Made by a program: the position numbers and the translations under genes. A DNA stretch of 64,000 nucleotides, from positions 4,383,501 to 4,447,500 of the forward strand of contig NC_054750.1 of assembly GCF_018143015.1 (NCBI RefSeq), read 5' to 3'. Each line of letters begins with the position of its first letter. Positions within the stretch are counted from its first letter, which is position 1. A model generated the notes under the pieces. The model worked only from the letters and a program-made list of their open reading frames with translations. It made no database searches and had not been told where the DNA came from. The stretch is from Lytechinus variegatus (taxonomy: Eukaryota; Echinodermata; Echinoidea; Temnopleuroida; Toxopneustidae). Positions 41,117 through 52,640 of this stretch are shown here, one piece after another.

Positions 41117-42520
41117 CAACTGGCTGCTCTCACAATTGTTGTTCTTCTGCATGGATTTCTACCCGGGGGGGGGGCACTTACATTGACGAGTGGATACCAT
41201 GCGCGACCAAAAAACACGTAAAATTGATGTCTTTTTCACGATAGGGCACGTTACGTACGTAACGTGATAAGGGTGTCAAAAACACAAAAATAATAAAAAA
41301 GGGTATCAATTTCAATAGGACAATTACGTGTTTAGGGTCGAATTTTGCGGGGATGATAAAACAAAATTAAATTGTTTTATAAAGGATGTCCTTTTTGCTC
41401 CAACACTTCGTGTTTAGAGTCCAATTTACGCGATGTGTAGAAGGTGGGGTCGTACTAAACCAAATAAGGTGAAGCCGACGACCGAAGGACCCGTAACAAT
41501 AAAACATTCCTGTACTTGTTTAGGGGTTCATTTCAGGGAATATTTGCCAAGAGTATCGTTTCGTTTCCAATACTTGTTAAGGGTAGGGTTTCACACGCCA
41601 ATACTTTGTTAAGGGGTGCATTTTCAGAATATGGAAATTACGTGTTTAGGGTGCTTTTCGAGACCCCATGGTCGCGCATGGTATCCACTCGTGAATGGAA
41701 GTGGCCCTCGGGATTTCTACACGTCTCGAGGAAGCAATGTTCTGATTTTTAGTGGATACGGTGAAGGAAGTCATTTTATGTCTGCTGCTCTTGTTGGAAA
41801 GGAGCTTATGCGTCGTGGCCATAATGTCACTGTATTAATTAGCAATGCTTACGAGTACAGAACAAATGAAACCAAGTACAGTGATTTAAACTTTGAAATT
41901 TTCAAGCACAATGTTCCTCCTGAGGAAGTTCGGGTTCGTCATGAGCGTTTCACAGAGTCAATATTCAGAGGAACCTGGTTGAGGGATATCCTTTTGAACG
42001 CTACAAACATAATGAATTGGTTTATCGACGATTGCCAGGCGTTGTTCGATGACAAGCCACTTCTAAAACGACTCCTTGAAGCTAAGTTTGACGTGGCTTT
42101 CATTGATTCCTATATGACCATGCTCGTTGCTTGTTGCTGAATACTAGGCCAAGAGGCATGTGTCCTTTATGACCACATGGATGAACAACGTTCCCATCGT
42201 GAATGGAAATCCTTCCAAGGCTGCCTTCGTGCCAGATAGAGGGCAATAATGGCTTCACAAATCACATGACTTTGATCCAGCGGGTTCTGAACTGCATCGT
42301 GGGCATGGTCAATAGATGGACATTGAAGATGAGCGATTCGCACACCGCTCAGTCCAACATGCTAACGGGATATGCCCTGATCTTCGGACCTCGCAGCTTA
42401 CCAGAGGTCACAACTGTTGTGCTTAATGTGGATTTCGCGCTAGAGTTTCAGGTCCCAGTCATGCCAAATCTAATACTGGTTGGTGGCCTGTCTACTGGAC
42501 CAGCAGATGATTTACGCAAG
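41117..42520 (+). pseudogene. UGT first exon 3, pseudogene interrupted by a foldback element
   Basis: Homology to first exon 4 starts at 41117 (CTGGCTGCTCTCAC where exon 4 has ATGGCTGTTTTCAC, so the start codon is lost). It breaks off at 41162 and resumes at 41712 after a 549-bp element. The rest encodes NVLIFSGYGEGSHFM, RRGHNVTVLISNAY and EVRVRHERF. It is out of frame from about 42105, then readable again in a second frame to the donor GCAAG|GTCAGT at 42520. At least three disabling changes plus the insertion. Donor and exon end are still recognisable. High nucleotide identity to first exon 4 points to a recent duplication. Confidence 0.85.
41163..41711. mobile_element. Foldback element, 'GATACCATGCGCGACC' family, copy 2, with 9-bp target duplication
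   Basis: Ends CCGGGGGGGGGC...GAGTGGATACCATGCGCGAC and GTCGCGCATGGTATCCACTC...CCCTCGG. Perfect direct repeat GATTTCTAC at 41154-41162 and 41712-41720, inside the signal-peptide codons of the UGT pseudogene. A 9-bp duplication with long inverted ends fits a Mutator-like (MULE) MITE. 549 bp, no transposase. Confidence 0.9.
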
Positions 42521-43039
42521 GTCAGTATTGTACAGTAAGATTGCGTACAAGAACGCGAAGAGAATGTGATAACTCAATTGCAAGGCAAAGAGCCTTACAC
42601 TTTTCAAGAAGAATTAATTTTGGGGGCGGGGGTTGTCACAGATCGATATTTTCATGTGATGTAATGACTGAATACTAAAAGGGGCACTGGAGTTAGATCG
42701 CAGTTGATCTCCTGTTAAAGGGTAATAAATCATTTCGTCATAATTATACGCCTAGAAATAATATTCAAAGCTGATGAAACTTTGAAATTAATTTAGAACT
42801 CTAACTCTAAATAAGAAGAGTGCAGCATAACACGTATTCCGTCTTGATATGGACGATATATTATATTTCAACGTCATTGGTAAGACAGAATAATGATATC
42901 AGTAACTCAATTATCACTCTCAATGAAACCTGGGGAACTTAAAATTTCTTACATACCGACCACTCTTCCTAGCTCCAAGTTGCTAAGATAAGATAAGTTG
43001 CGCCTGTGTATCTGAAGCACGTTTCGATTGTTGTTCGAT

Positions 43040-43450
43040 GTAAAAATGGCAGAGGTAAAAATGGCAAAGGTAAAAATGGCAGAGGTAAAAATGGCAGAGG
43101 TAAAAATGGCAGAGGTAAAAATGGCAAAGGTAAAAATGGCAGAGGTAAAAATGGCAAAGGTAAAAATGGCAGAGGTGAAAATGGCAGAGGTAAAAATGGC
43201 AAAGGTAAAAATGGCAGAGGTAAAAATGGCAAAGGTAAAATGGCAGAGGTAAAAATGGCAGAGGTGAAAATTGCAGAGGTAAAAATGACAGAGGTAAAAA
43301 TGGCAGGGGTAAAAATGGCAGAGGTAATAATGGCAGAGAAAAAATGGCAGAGGTAAAAATGGCAGAGGTAAAAATGGCAGAGGTAAATTTGGCAGAGGTA
43401 ATAATGGCAGAGGTATATGTTAGAGGTAAAAATGACAAAGGTATAAATGG
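43040..43450 (+). repeat. 15-bp minisatellite, array 1
   Basis: About 27 units of GGTAAAAATGGCAGA (variant GGCAAAG), some with single changes near the right end. Because the unit is a multiple of three, several frames are open; these are not genes. Confidence 0.95.
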
Positions 43451-43732
43451 CCAGCCTTAAACTCCCATGCCAAAAAATCCAAAAGCCCCTCCATGTACAG
43501 TAGATTAAATAAGAAAGGTTCTGGGAAGAAAAAAAGAATTATAATGTTTGACTAATGGAAAGGGTAACATTTTTAAATCATACTGTAAACTTTCTGCCCC
43601 AAATTGATAACACCCGAGTTGGTTTTTCTTAATTAATTCCTGGACTTACATGAACAGCCTTCTCATGTCAAATTGCTCTTCTAATATTCAAATTTGAAGC
43701 ATACTTTGGATCCCAAGTATTGTAATTAGTTC

Positions 43733-44638
43733 ATTAAAGGGGAAATTTAACCTGACATAAAGTTTATTGTAAAAAAAGCAGAAAATAATTAAAATGATAT
43801 TGGTTAGGGTTTAAGGGAATTCATCAAAGATTTAAAAAGCTGTTATATTATTTTATATCCTAATGGTGACGTCATTTCCGAGCAGTTTTTTTTCCAAATC
43901 TGTTATAACAAAAAATATCAATGAAATGACTTTTTTGTTTTTCAATTTTTTTCAATTTATTTCATTTTCAACAGAACGAAGTAAAGTGGTCAAAATAATT
44001 ACAATGAACTTATAAAGACAATATAAATTGAGGCATGTACAAATTATATTTTCCAGTAAAACAAAGTATTATATATTAGCAAAATATTATAAAATTCTGA
44101 GAAAATGGAGGGGTCCACTAAAAACCAATGCTTGTATTGCATGGACCCCTCTAAATAATTATTGTAGTATATCAACATACAAATCATTTCACATCCGCTC
44201 CTGAAAGACTTTTTTAGCAATCATGAACCACTGATTAAAAATTTGTAATACCTAATACCGGTCGGTTACACTTCGTAATTCCGAACGTTCGTAATTCCGA
44301 AGGTTCTTTATTCCGAAGGTTCATAATTCCGAAACACGTAAATTGCCTATACCTCGATGTTCATTAATCCGAAAACGAAAAAGGGTTCGTTAATCCGAAC
44401 ATTTGTGGGGGTAATACCGAAGGTTCGTTAATCTGAAAAGAAAATGAGAGGCGTAATTCCGAAGGTTCGTTAATCCGAAAACGAAATGAGCTCCCTGCTC
44501 GTATATGACGTCACAGATCAAAAACTCAAACTTCAAATAACTTTCTTAATCTTTGATGGGTTTTCCGTAAACCTTCACCAATAAAATTTTCTGCTTTTTT
44601 TTACAGTAAATCATTTGTCAGGGTGAACTTCCCCTTCA
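43733..44638. mobile_element. Foldback element of about 0.9 kb
   Basis: Left TTAAAGGGGAAATTTAACC...GTAAAAAAAGCAGAAAA mirrors right TTTTCTGCTTTTTTTTACAG...CAGGGTGAACTTCCCCTT. The centre holds unrelated AT-rich sequence and the CCGAAGGTTCG cluster, so it may be an element with others nested in it. Confidence 0.6.
44268..44495. repeat. Cluster of TTCGTAAT(T/C)CCGAA repeats
   Basis: Irregular tandem of about ten words of the types GTTCGTAATTCCGAA, GGTTCGTTAATCCGAA and GTTCATAATTCCGAA with varied spacing. Not a simple microsatellite; the word is partly self-complementary (TTCG...CGAA). Confidence 0.75.
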
Positions 44639-45344
44639 AAACAGGTCGATAGAATGGTACCTAAGAAAAGCCTATAAATTTGAAATAAAATCCTTGATTC
44701 GCTACACATTTCCAAATTCAGGCGGTAACTGTTACCATAGAAACTAGTTTAGGAACCTGCCTTCCACTGGACTAGCTGCAAGGAGGTATTAAATTTAAAC
44801 TCTAATTGCTATTATTATATCATGTACTATTAACAATATACGTATCATGCCAATATCTATTCGGATCCATTAATGTGTTGAAATATGAAAAATTACTTTT
44901 ATTACAGAACGTTTGTTATTTTTCTGTTATCCAAGTAATGCAAGTGGTTCGAAGAAATCCCGAACTTTTCTATTTCAGTGTGTTAATGGTAGCGCAAATT
45001 TTGGTGTTTACATTGAAATTAGTTTTGTATGTATGTGATGAAGTTCTGTTCTACTGTACGAAATGCCAAGATGAAATCCTTTCATCACTCCCTAACTGAA
45101 ATCATTCTGGCATGGAAATGTTTGAGTTTAATCATATCAAAGATAGAGTATAGGGCTGACCTAAAATGATTAAAAAATCTGAATAATATCTTTTCAGTTC
45201 ATAATGCTCATTCCGTCGTTAGGATTCCATTCAAGGCCAATAATTATGAATGATGTTAGCTGGAAAGGTTCTGTCTTTTCCTTGTTGATGTAGTAAGTCA
45301 TGATCTTTACCTCAGTCATTTTCAATTCTTGCTATTTTCATTTC

Positions 45345-46062
45345 CTCATTATTACCTCTGCCATCATTACCTCTGCCATCATTACTTCTGCCATCATTAC
45401 CTCTGCCATTTTTACCTCTGCAATTTTTACCTCTGCCATCAATACCTCTGCCATCATTACCTCTGCCATTTTTACCTCTGCCATTTTTACCTCTGCCATT
45501 ATCATCTCTGCCATTTTTACCTCTGCCATTATTACCTCTGCCATTTTTACTTCTGCCATTATTACCTCTGCCATTTTTACCTCTGCCATTTTTACCTCTG
45601 CCATTATTACCTCTGCCATTTTTACCTCTGCCATTATTACCTCTGCCATTTTTACCTCTGCCATTTTTACCTCTGTCATTATTATCTCTGCCATTTTTAC
45701 CTCTGCCATTATTACCTCTGCCATTTTTACCTCTGCCATTATTACCTCTGCCATTATTACCTCTGCCATTTTTACCTCTGCCATTATTACCTCTGCCATT
45801 ATTACCTCTGCCATTTTTACCTCTGCCATTATTACCTCTGCCATTTTTACCTCTGCCATTATTTCCTCTGCCATTTTTACCTCTGCCATTATTACCTCTG
45901 CCATTTTTACCTCTGCCATTTTTACCTCTGCCATTATTATCTCTGCCATTTTTACCTCTGCCATTATTACCTCTGCCATTTTTACCTCTGCCATTATTTC
46001 CTCTGCCATTTTTACCTCTGCCATTTTTACCTTTGCCATTATTTCCTCTGCCATTTTTATCT
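45345..46062 (-). repeat. 15-bp minisatellite, array 2 (inverted to array 1)
   Basis: About 48 units of ACCTCTGCCATTTTT / ACCTCTGCCATTATT, the reverse complement of the unit in 43040-43450. Ends about 40 bp before the TATA elements of UGT first exon 4. All long frames across it are repeat artefacts. Confidence 0.95.
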
Positions 46063-46100
46063 GGCACCTCGATTGTATGCAAGTAATAATTGGTCCAAGG

Positions 46101-46117
46101 TATAAAATTATAAAAGC
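46101..46117 (+). promoter_or_regulatory. TATA elements of UGT first exon 4
   Basis: TATAAAATTATAAAAGC holds two TATA boxes about 85-100 bp before the ATG at 46202. Directly downstream of minisatellite array 2. Confidence 0.5.
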
Positions 46118-46201
46118 AGCACACCAGTTATAAAATATTTTCACAATCAGTGTACGTGGGTTAACGCACGTTTCCATTGATATCACACGTCCATTGCAAC
46201 G

Positions 46202-47044
46202 ATGGCTGTTTTCACCTTTACTGTTCTTCTGCTTGGATTTCTACAAGTCTCTCGGGGAAGCAATGTTCTGATTTTTAGTGGATACGGTGAAGGAAGTCAT
46301 TTTATGTCTGCTGCTCTTGTTGGAAAGGAGCTTATGCGTCGTGGCCATAATGTCACTGTATTAATAAGCAATGCTTACGAGTACAGAGCAAATGAATCCA
46401 GATACAAGGATTTTAACTTTGAAATATTCAAGCACAATATTCCTCCTGAGGAAGTTCTGCTACGCCGAGAGCGTTCCAAAGAGTCAATATTCAAAACAAC
46501 CTTATACAAGGAGGTCAATTTCGTCAGATCATCCATAATGAATCGACTTCTTGATGATTGCCAAGCGTTGTTCGATGACAAGCTACTTCTACGAAGACTC
46601 CTACAAGCAAAGTTCGATGTGGCTTTCATTAATCCTATTTGGCCGTGCTCGTTGCTTGTTGCCGAGTATGCCGCCAAGAGACATGTGTCCTTTATGGCTA
46701 CCACATGGATGAACAACGTTCCCCGCTTGAATGGAAATCCTTCACACACTGCCTTTGTTCCAGAGTGGAGCACTGGTTTCACGAATAAAATGACATTTTT
46801 ACAGAGGGTTATCAACAACTTTGCAGCCATGATTTCGGTATGGATAACTTCTTCTTCTGATTCTCACACCGCTATCCAACATGCTAACGGGATATGCCCC
46901 CATCTTCGGACGTCGCAGCTTTTCCAGAGGTCACAACTGCTACTGCTTAATGTGGATTTCGCACTAGAGTTTCCGGTCCCAGTCATGCCACATCTAATAC
47001 TGGTTGGTGGCCTGTCTACTGGACCAGCAGGTTATTTAAGCAAG
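46202..47044 (+). CDS. UGT variable first exon 4
   Basis: 281 codons from ATG 46202 to donor AGCAAG|GTTAGT, phase 0. Signal peptide 1-19; NVLIFSGYGEGSHFM with catalytic His at 33; RRGHNVTVLISNAY; then FDVAFINPIWPCSLLVAEY, where the partner Asp of the catalytic dyad is Asn (144). Ends VGGLSTGPAGYLSK. Otherwise intact and very close to pseudogene 3. The open frame continues into the intron and a foldback element starting 13 bp after the splice site; that extension is not coding. Has its own TATA boxes. Confidence 0.85.
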
Positions 47045-47056
47045 GTTAGTATGTAC

Positions 47057-47440
47057 CCGGGGGGGAGGGGGACCTCCATTGACGAGTGGATACCATGCGC
47101 GACCATGGGGGTTCGAAAAGCATCCCAAACAAGAATTTTCCACCCCTTAACCATTGTTAACAGGGTATTGACGTATGGAACCCTACCCTTAATTGGAAAC
47201 AAAACGGTACGCTTGACAAGCGTTCCCCAAAACAAGTATAACGAAACCTTGTTATGTCACGGTCATGATCACAGACGTTGGCTTTATCTTAAAAGGTGCA
47301 TCCTTTATAAAAAGTATTTTAGTCTTTTCATACCCTCGCAAATTTGACCGTAACCACGTAGTTTTCCTATCGAAATGTATTACCCTTTTTTCATTATTTT
47401 AGTGTTTTTGACACCCTTATTACGTTACGTACGTAACGTC
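47057..47440. mobile_element. Foldback element, 'GATACCATGCGCGACC' family, copy 3, truncated
   Basis: Starts CCGGGGGGGAGGGGG then GAGTGGATACCATGCGCGAC and shares the interior through the palindrome GTTACGTACGTAACG, after which the right third is missing. Lies in the intron right after first exon 4. Confidence 0.8.
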
Positions 47441-47795
47441 AAGAAACGTATTCACAGGTTGATATTTTCCTGTGACGTAAATGAAAAAGGGGCACTGAAC
47501 TTAGATCACAGTGGATCTCGTGTCAAATGCTATTTATCCTTTGGTCATAGATAAACTAAGAAATAATATTTAAGGCTGATGAAAATTTCAGAACTCTCAA
47601 TAAGAACATTTGAAATGTTGATGAGGTTGTTTTGTAGATAAAAGTGTCGTATAACATGTATTAGGTCGTGAAATATGGGTGATAAATTATATTATATTTC
47701 CACGCCGTTGTTAAGACAAGTGACATCAGTAACCCAATTTTCATTTTAAACATGGGGAACTTAAGATTTCTTAAATACCGACCGGCCTCTCTTTA

Positions 47796-47912
47796 TTCGC
47801 ACCTCTCAGCTTTACCAAAGGTCACAACTGCTTCTGGTTAATGTTGATTTCGCATTGGAGTTTCCGCATCTCAGACTGGTTGGTGGCCTGTCTACTGGAC
47901 CATCAAACAGTC
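47796..47912 (+). pseudogene. UGT first-exon fragment
   Basis: About 115 bp matching the last part of the first exons: CAGCTTTACCAAAGGTCACA (LYQRS), LLLVNVDFALEFP, then a small gap, VGGLSTGPSNSL. Remnant of a sixth first exon. Confidence 0.75.
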
Positions 47913-48959
47913 TTTCTCTGTTCAGCTTTTCATTTTTAGGTGTTTCTCTCTGTTTGAACCATTCATAACGTTTTCACAACATCCTTCCATTGCATTCAAT
48001 GTTTTGCAGTTACGTATGGAAATGAAGTAAACGACGGAAATATGGACATTATATTTAAAACTAATCACCCCACCTTCCCCATTAAGAATTATACCGGATT
48101 GTAAATATGAAAAGGATTTGTACATTAATGGGAAGGAGAGAATGAAGTGTCACCATTTAGTCTATTCATTTGCAGCCACATCAAGTTCATGCCAAATCAG
48201 AAGGCGCAGAGACATGAGACGTTTCAGTTTAGAACATCGCAGACAGCTGCAGGGGATGGGAAAGATGTGTGGCTTCTTAACATTCCAAATTAACATCTGT
48301 GACACATTGCAGAAAAATATTACAATTAAACACAACGCGATATAAATATCAGACGTGTCGTGATTTTTAACCAATCAAAAGTGCGCATTCTGGACTTGCG
48401 AATGAAGTTAAAACGCAACGAGCTCCTTAAACGTCATTGAGCTTGCTCAGTGGCGTAATGAGCCAAAAATTATGAGGGTGCTCGATATGGCGTATTGCGT
48501 AAAAATAATGCAAGCCAAGCGAGCGAGCAAAAAATTTCGAAATATTTATTACAAAATCCAAGTTTGTCATAGATTTTGACATTTTCAGAAATTAATCATA
48601 TTTCACCTTATCCCTTTCCTTTCATTTTTTTTTTTGGGGGGGGGGTTGGTCGTATTTTTTGTGGGGGGGGGGCAAAAGCCCCAACCCCCCCCCCCCCTTC
48701 GTGTGCCAGTAGTATAATGCCAGTATGCCAGTGGGGTAAGTGAGTCTAAAGTTGTAGGAGTGTAGAATATGTTTGTGAGTGTGAGCTAGAGATTTGGGTT
48801 CGGGTGTGGGGCGTAAGGTGCGTGACGATAAGGACCCTCTTGATAGAACTAAAGAAAATGTCAAACATTGGTATTTCCACATCTTCAGGGAGGAATTGGT
48901 TTTAGATGAAAATTAAAGGAAAATGAAAATATTTCATACAATGAAATACAAAAGAAATA

Positions 48960-49165
48960 GTGAGTGGTGACGTCATCGGTCCCCTCACTTGCATCACTGA
49001 CCAGGATGGATGTGCATATAACTGTTATGTGAAATTAAGCGAAACTTTTTACATCATTACTTACTTATTTTACATCCGACTCTGATGAACTTTTCAGAGT
49101 TATGCTTGTTTTTTTTCTTTTTAATTAAGATCATCTTTGGTTGGGGTGGACTTTTCCTTAATTAT
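48960..49165. mobile_element. Half of an 'AAGTCCACCCC'-family element
   Basis: Contains GTGACGTCATCGGTCCCCTC, TTACATCCGACTCTGATGA and the terminal GGGGTGGACTT, matching the right half of 50534-51145. Confidence 0.5.
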
Positions 49166-49560
49166 TGTGTGTATGTACGGTTCTACCTAACATAAGTTAA
49201 TTGTGTAATGATATTTTGTGTATATTCTAATAATTGCAGACATGATCTTTCATCTGTTATTTATTGGTCAATGATACCGATAACAAATATGAATACATGT
49301 ACATGTACGTATAAATGCAAGCGATAAGACTACTATTTTAGTGGGATCAGGAGTGGCGCCAGGGTACTCTGATATTAGGGATCGGGCAAGATAACCTAAC
49401 AGATTAAATGATTTATATAATTATTACAAGACCTAGTCCTAGATCTCTCTGTTTTATCCAATTCTCTCTTCTTACCTTTATTCCTTCTTTTAGTTGCACC
49501 CTTTTTGACGACGTGGAAAACCATAGGGGTAACTGCCCCTGCTCCTTCCATAATCACCGC

Positions 49561-50121
49561 CCGGGGGGGGGGCACTTACATTGACGAGTGGATACCATGC
49601 GCGACCAAAAAAAAACGTAAAAAGGATGTCTTTTTCAAGATAGGGCACGTTACGTACGAAACGTGATAAGCGTGTCAAAAACACAAAAATAGTGAAAAAA
49701 CTATCTATTTCGCTAGGAAAGCTACGTTTTCAGGGTCACTTTTGCGGGGATGATTAAACAAAATTAAAATGTTTTATAAAGGATGTCCTCTTTGCCCCAA
49801 CACTACATGTTTAGAGCTCGAGGTGAAAGCTGGGGCCGTGCATTAAACCAAATGGTGTGTAAAGGTAAAACCGACGACTGGCGTCGACGGACATAACAAT
49901 AAAACATCGCTGTACTTGTTTAGGGGTTCATTTCAGGGAATACTTGCCATGAGTATCGTTTTGTTTCCAATACTTGTTAAGGATAGGGTTTCACACGCCA
50001 AATACTTGTTAAGGGGTGCATTTTCAGAATATGGAAAATACGTGTTTAGGGTGCTTTTCGAGACCCCTTGGTCGCGCATGGTATCCACTCATCAATGGAA
50101 GTGCCCCCCCCCCCCCCCCGG
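49561..50121. mobile_element. Foldback element, 'GATACCATGCGCGACC' family, copy 4
   Basis: Full-length, 561 bp, with both inverted ends. Direct repeat AATCACCGC / AATTACCGC (8 of 9) at 49552-49560 and 50122-50130 supports a 9-bp target duplication. Confidence 0.85.
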
Positions 50122-50533
50122 AATTACCGCCCTTCAGATTTGTGCTGTCCTAAATGTTGGACACTATAAGCCCTCTTTGTAATCGCTACTTAACATATGA
50201 TTTTTTTTACAGAGACATTCGAGTGCTTACTTTCGTGAAAGCGTACATTATGTCCATTTCAATGTTTTTGTTTTAAGAGATGGGATACATTACACTTGAT
50301 TTAAATCACCATCATTATCAACATTTATCATTATTGAGATGTTATGACGATGTAATTCATAATGTTTTATGAAAACAGTATGTTATTATCAAGGCAACTC
50401 GTTCTAAAATATATATCCACTTAATCAATACGAATCTCATTCGTAATTAAGTTCAAGGTTCAAGAATCTTATGACTACAGCCCGTTCTAAAATATATATC
50501 CACTTCATCAATAGAAATTTCATTCGTACGATA

Positions 50534-51145
50534 GTTCAAGGTCAAGTCCACCCATATGAAAAAAAACAAGCCTATTAATTAAAAAAAGAGAAAAATAAAG
50601 AGCATAAGACTGAAATATTCAGTATCGAAATCGAATGTTAGATCAGTAATTTATGCTTGCTTTTCTTGAAATTATCATGCACAAAACAACGATATGCAAA
50701 TGAGGGAATCCGGATGATACCGCTCTTCTATATATCGTTATTCGAATGATAAAATATCTCTTTTTTTTCTTTTTTTTAACAGATTTAGCTATAACGAGAC
50801 ACTTCTATCAAAATGTTTACTTCGTTGCGATTTCACAGGTTCACGGAGGAATAACACTTTATTTCACATCATGGTGAGGAGAAACCAAAAATGTTTGTAT
50901 TTCATCTGATAAAAATACAAAGATATAGTGAGTGGATGACATCATAAATTCCCTCATTTGCATACCGAGCGACCAGAAAGTGCATGTCTGTTTTTTTAAA
51001 TGGGCTAAACTTTCTCATTTAACGTCCGACTTAGATGAGATTTTCAGTGCTATAGTTATGAGCTCGTTTGATATTTTTTCTTTAAAAATAAAATATGCAG
51101 TTTTTATGGGGTGCAGGGGGTCATGGACTCGCGCTTTAAGGACAA
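50534..51145. mobile_element. Longer 'AAGTCCACCC'-family element
   Basis: Left end GTCAAGTCCACCCATATG, then GAGAAAAATAAAGAGCATAAG as in 27623-27823; right part has CGTCCGACTTAGATGAGATT shared with 48960-49165. Right end unclear. Confidence 0.5.
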
Positions 51146-51749
51146 TATATAATATATTGTACATCGTATTTCAATAAGTTTCAATCCATCTGCATCATTA
51201 TAATCATGATAAGGGAAATGAACGTACATACGTCACATGATAATTAAATGAGTTTAAAAACACGTGGTACTTTATTAGCTCGGCCATTGTTTGCTATCAA
51301 GATGCTGAAGAGGCTTTAAACTGTTGAGCACACATTACGAACGTGTACGTGCCCACTCAAAGCATTACAAATTCATTTACATTACAATGACTTCTTTTTT
51401 ATTCACGCCATTGTCCAGTGAATCGGAATTTCTCTCTGTAAACACCGATTCTTCTGTGCTGACCATTATCCTTCCTTGATTCATCAAAAGGCGCAGTTGT
51501 GTGGGGGTTTTTGGTTTCTTTCCCCTTCCTCTCTCATGCATCACACTCTTCTGGTTATGGTTGTGGAACAATAATTAGGTAAAGATATAATAGTGATTTA
51601 TTTCCCATGATTTAATAGCTGACAGCAGGAGTATTTGACTTGGAGCATCTGTACATTGGTTTCATACGCTCTTGCCGTGATAAACGATATACATGATTTG
51701 TTGTATCTTGGAGAATTGAAATACAAGATCAGTGGTATCTGGAGTAGAG

Positions 51750-52640
51750 ATGGAAAGAACTGGATCTAAATCTCTGCGAAATATTTTTTCTTACCTAACA
51801 TTTTTTATCCTGATCGTCCTTCCACGAAGGGGATTCTTATGCGATGGTGCTAATATCTTTGTATTCGCCTCGTACGGAGAAGGAAGTCGCTTTATGGCGC
51901 CTGCTAGCATTGCTGCAGAACTCGCAGACAGGGGACACAACGTCACAGCTCTGATCAGCAACGCTTATAGCTACCGGCAGAAAGACGAACTGTATAAGAA
52001 TATTTCTTTCGAAATCTTCACGCACAAGGTCCCTCTCGACGTCGTAAAGGAGCGTCAGCTCCGTATTCCACGAGCAGCCTTTGACAAGAAGACTTCATGG
52101 AAGTTCGACTTCGTGAAGAAAATCAACAAAATTGCAGCGGAGCACATCGAGGATTGCGAAGCCATTCTCGATGACAAGGGGCTTGTGAAGCGTCTGCTCG
52201 ATCGCGAGTTCGACCTCGCAATTATCGACCAGTTCTGGCCGTGTTCGATGATCGTGGCTGAGCACGTCGCTCGTGGGCATGTCGCCATGATGCCCACAGC
52301 CTGGATGAATGCGATTGCACGCCTAAATGGAAACCCTACCAATTTCGCAGTCGTCCCTGAGGTTAACACTGGGTTAACCCCGCAAATGACATTCAGACAG
52401 AGAATCAAGAATTTCTTTCATTCGTTCCTTGTCTCTTTCTCCAAGTGGGCAGTTAATAAACTCACACCTGTAATGAGAAAGTATGACATCTGCCCAGGAT
52501 ATTACCCATCCGACCTCTATCAACGAGCTCAGCTGGTAATATCCAATGTCGATTTCGCTGTAGATTTTCCTATTGCTACCCAACCGCATATCATCACTGT
52601 TGGTGGATTAACAACTAGACCTTCAAAGTCATTGTCTCAG
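51750..52640 (+). CDS. UGT first exon 5
   Basis: 297 codons from ATG 51750 (an in-frame GTG at 51732 is unlikely to be used) to donor TCTCAG|GTAATT, phase 0. More diverged than first exons 1-4. Catalytic His replaced by Arg47. Closest of the first exons to the shared exons (1.3 kb). Confidence 0.9.

Noticed and set aside
41616-42140. Open frame joining foldback-element sequence to UGT codons
   Set aside because: The N-terminal part is transposon sequence; the frame only exists because of the insertion. Treated as a UGT pseudogene plus an element.
42969-43438. Open frames of 74-151 codons on both strands over array 1
   Set aside because: Same minisatellite artefact.
43040-43450. CRISPR-like array
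   Set aside because: Contiguous 15-bp tandem units without unique spacers in a eukaryotic genome.
44806-45099. 97-codon hydrophobic open frame
   Set aside because: No ATG at its start, AT-rich composition that yields Leu/Tyr/Phe by chance, no splice signals or homologous copy.
45300-46186. Very long open frames (270-282 codons) on both strands, collagen- or lectin-like in look
   Set aside because: They are produced by the 15-bp minisatellite, whose unit length is a multiple of three and lacks stops; no start context or family features.
47046-47347. C-terminal extension of UGT first exon 4 by read-through
   Set aside because: The extension is intron and foldback-element sequence; sister exons all end at the equivalent donor.
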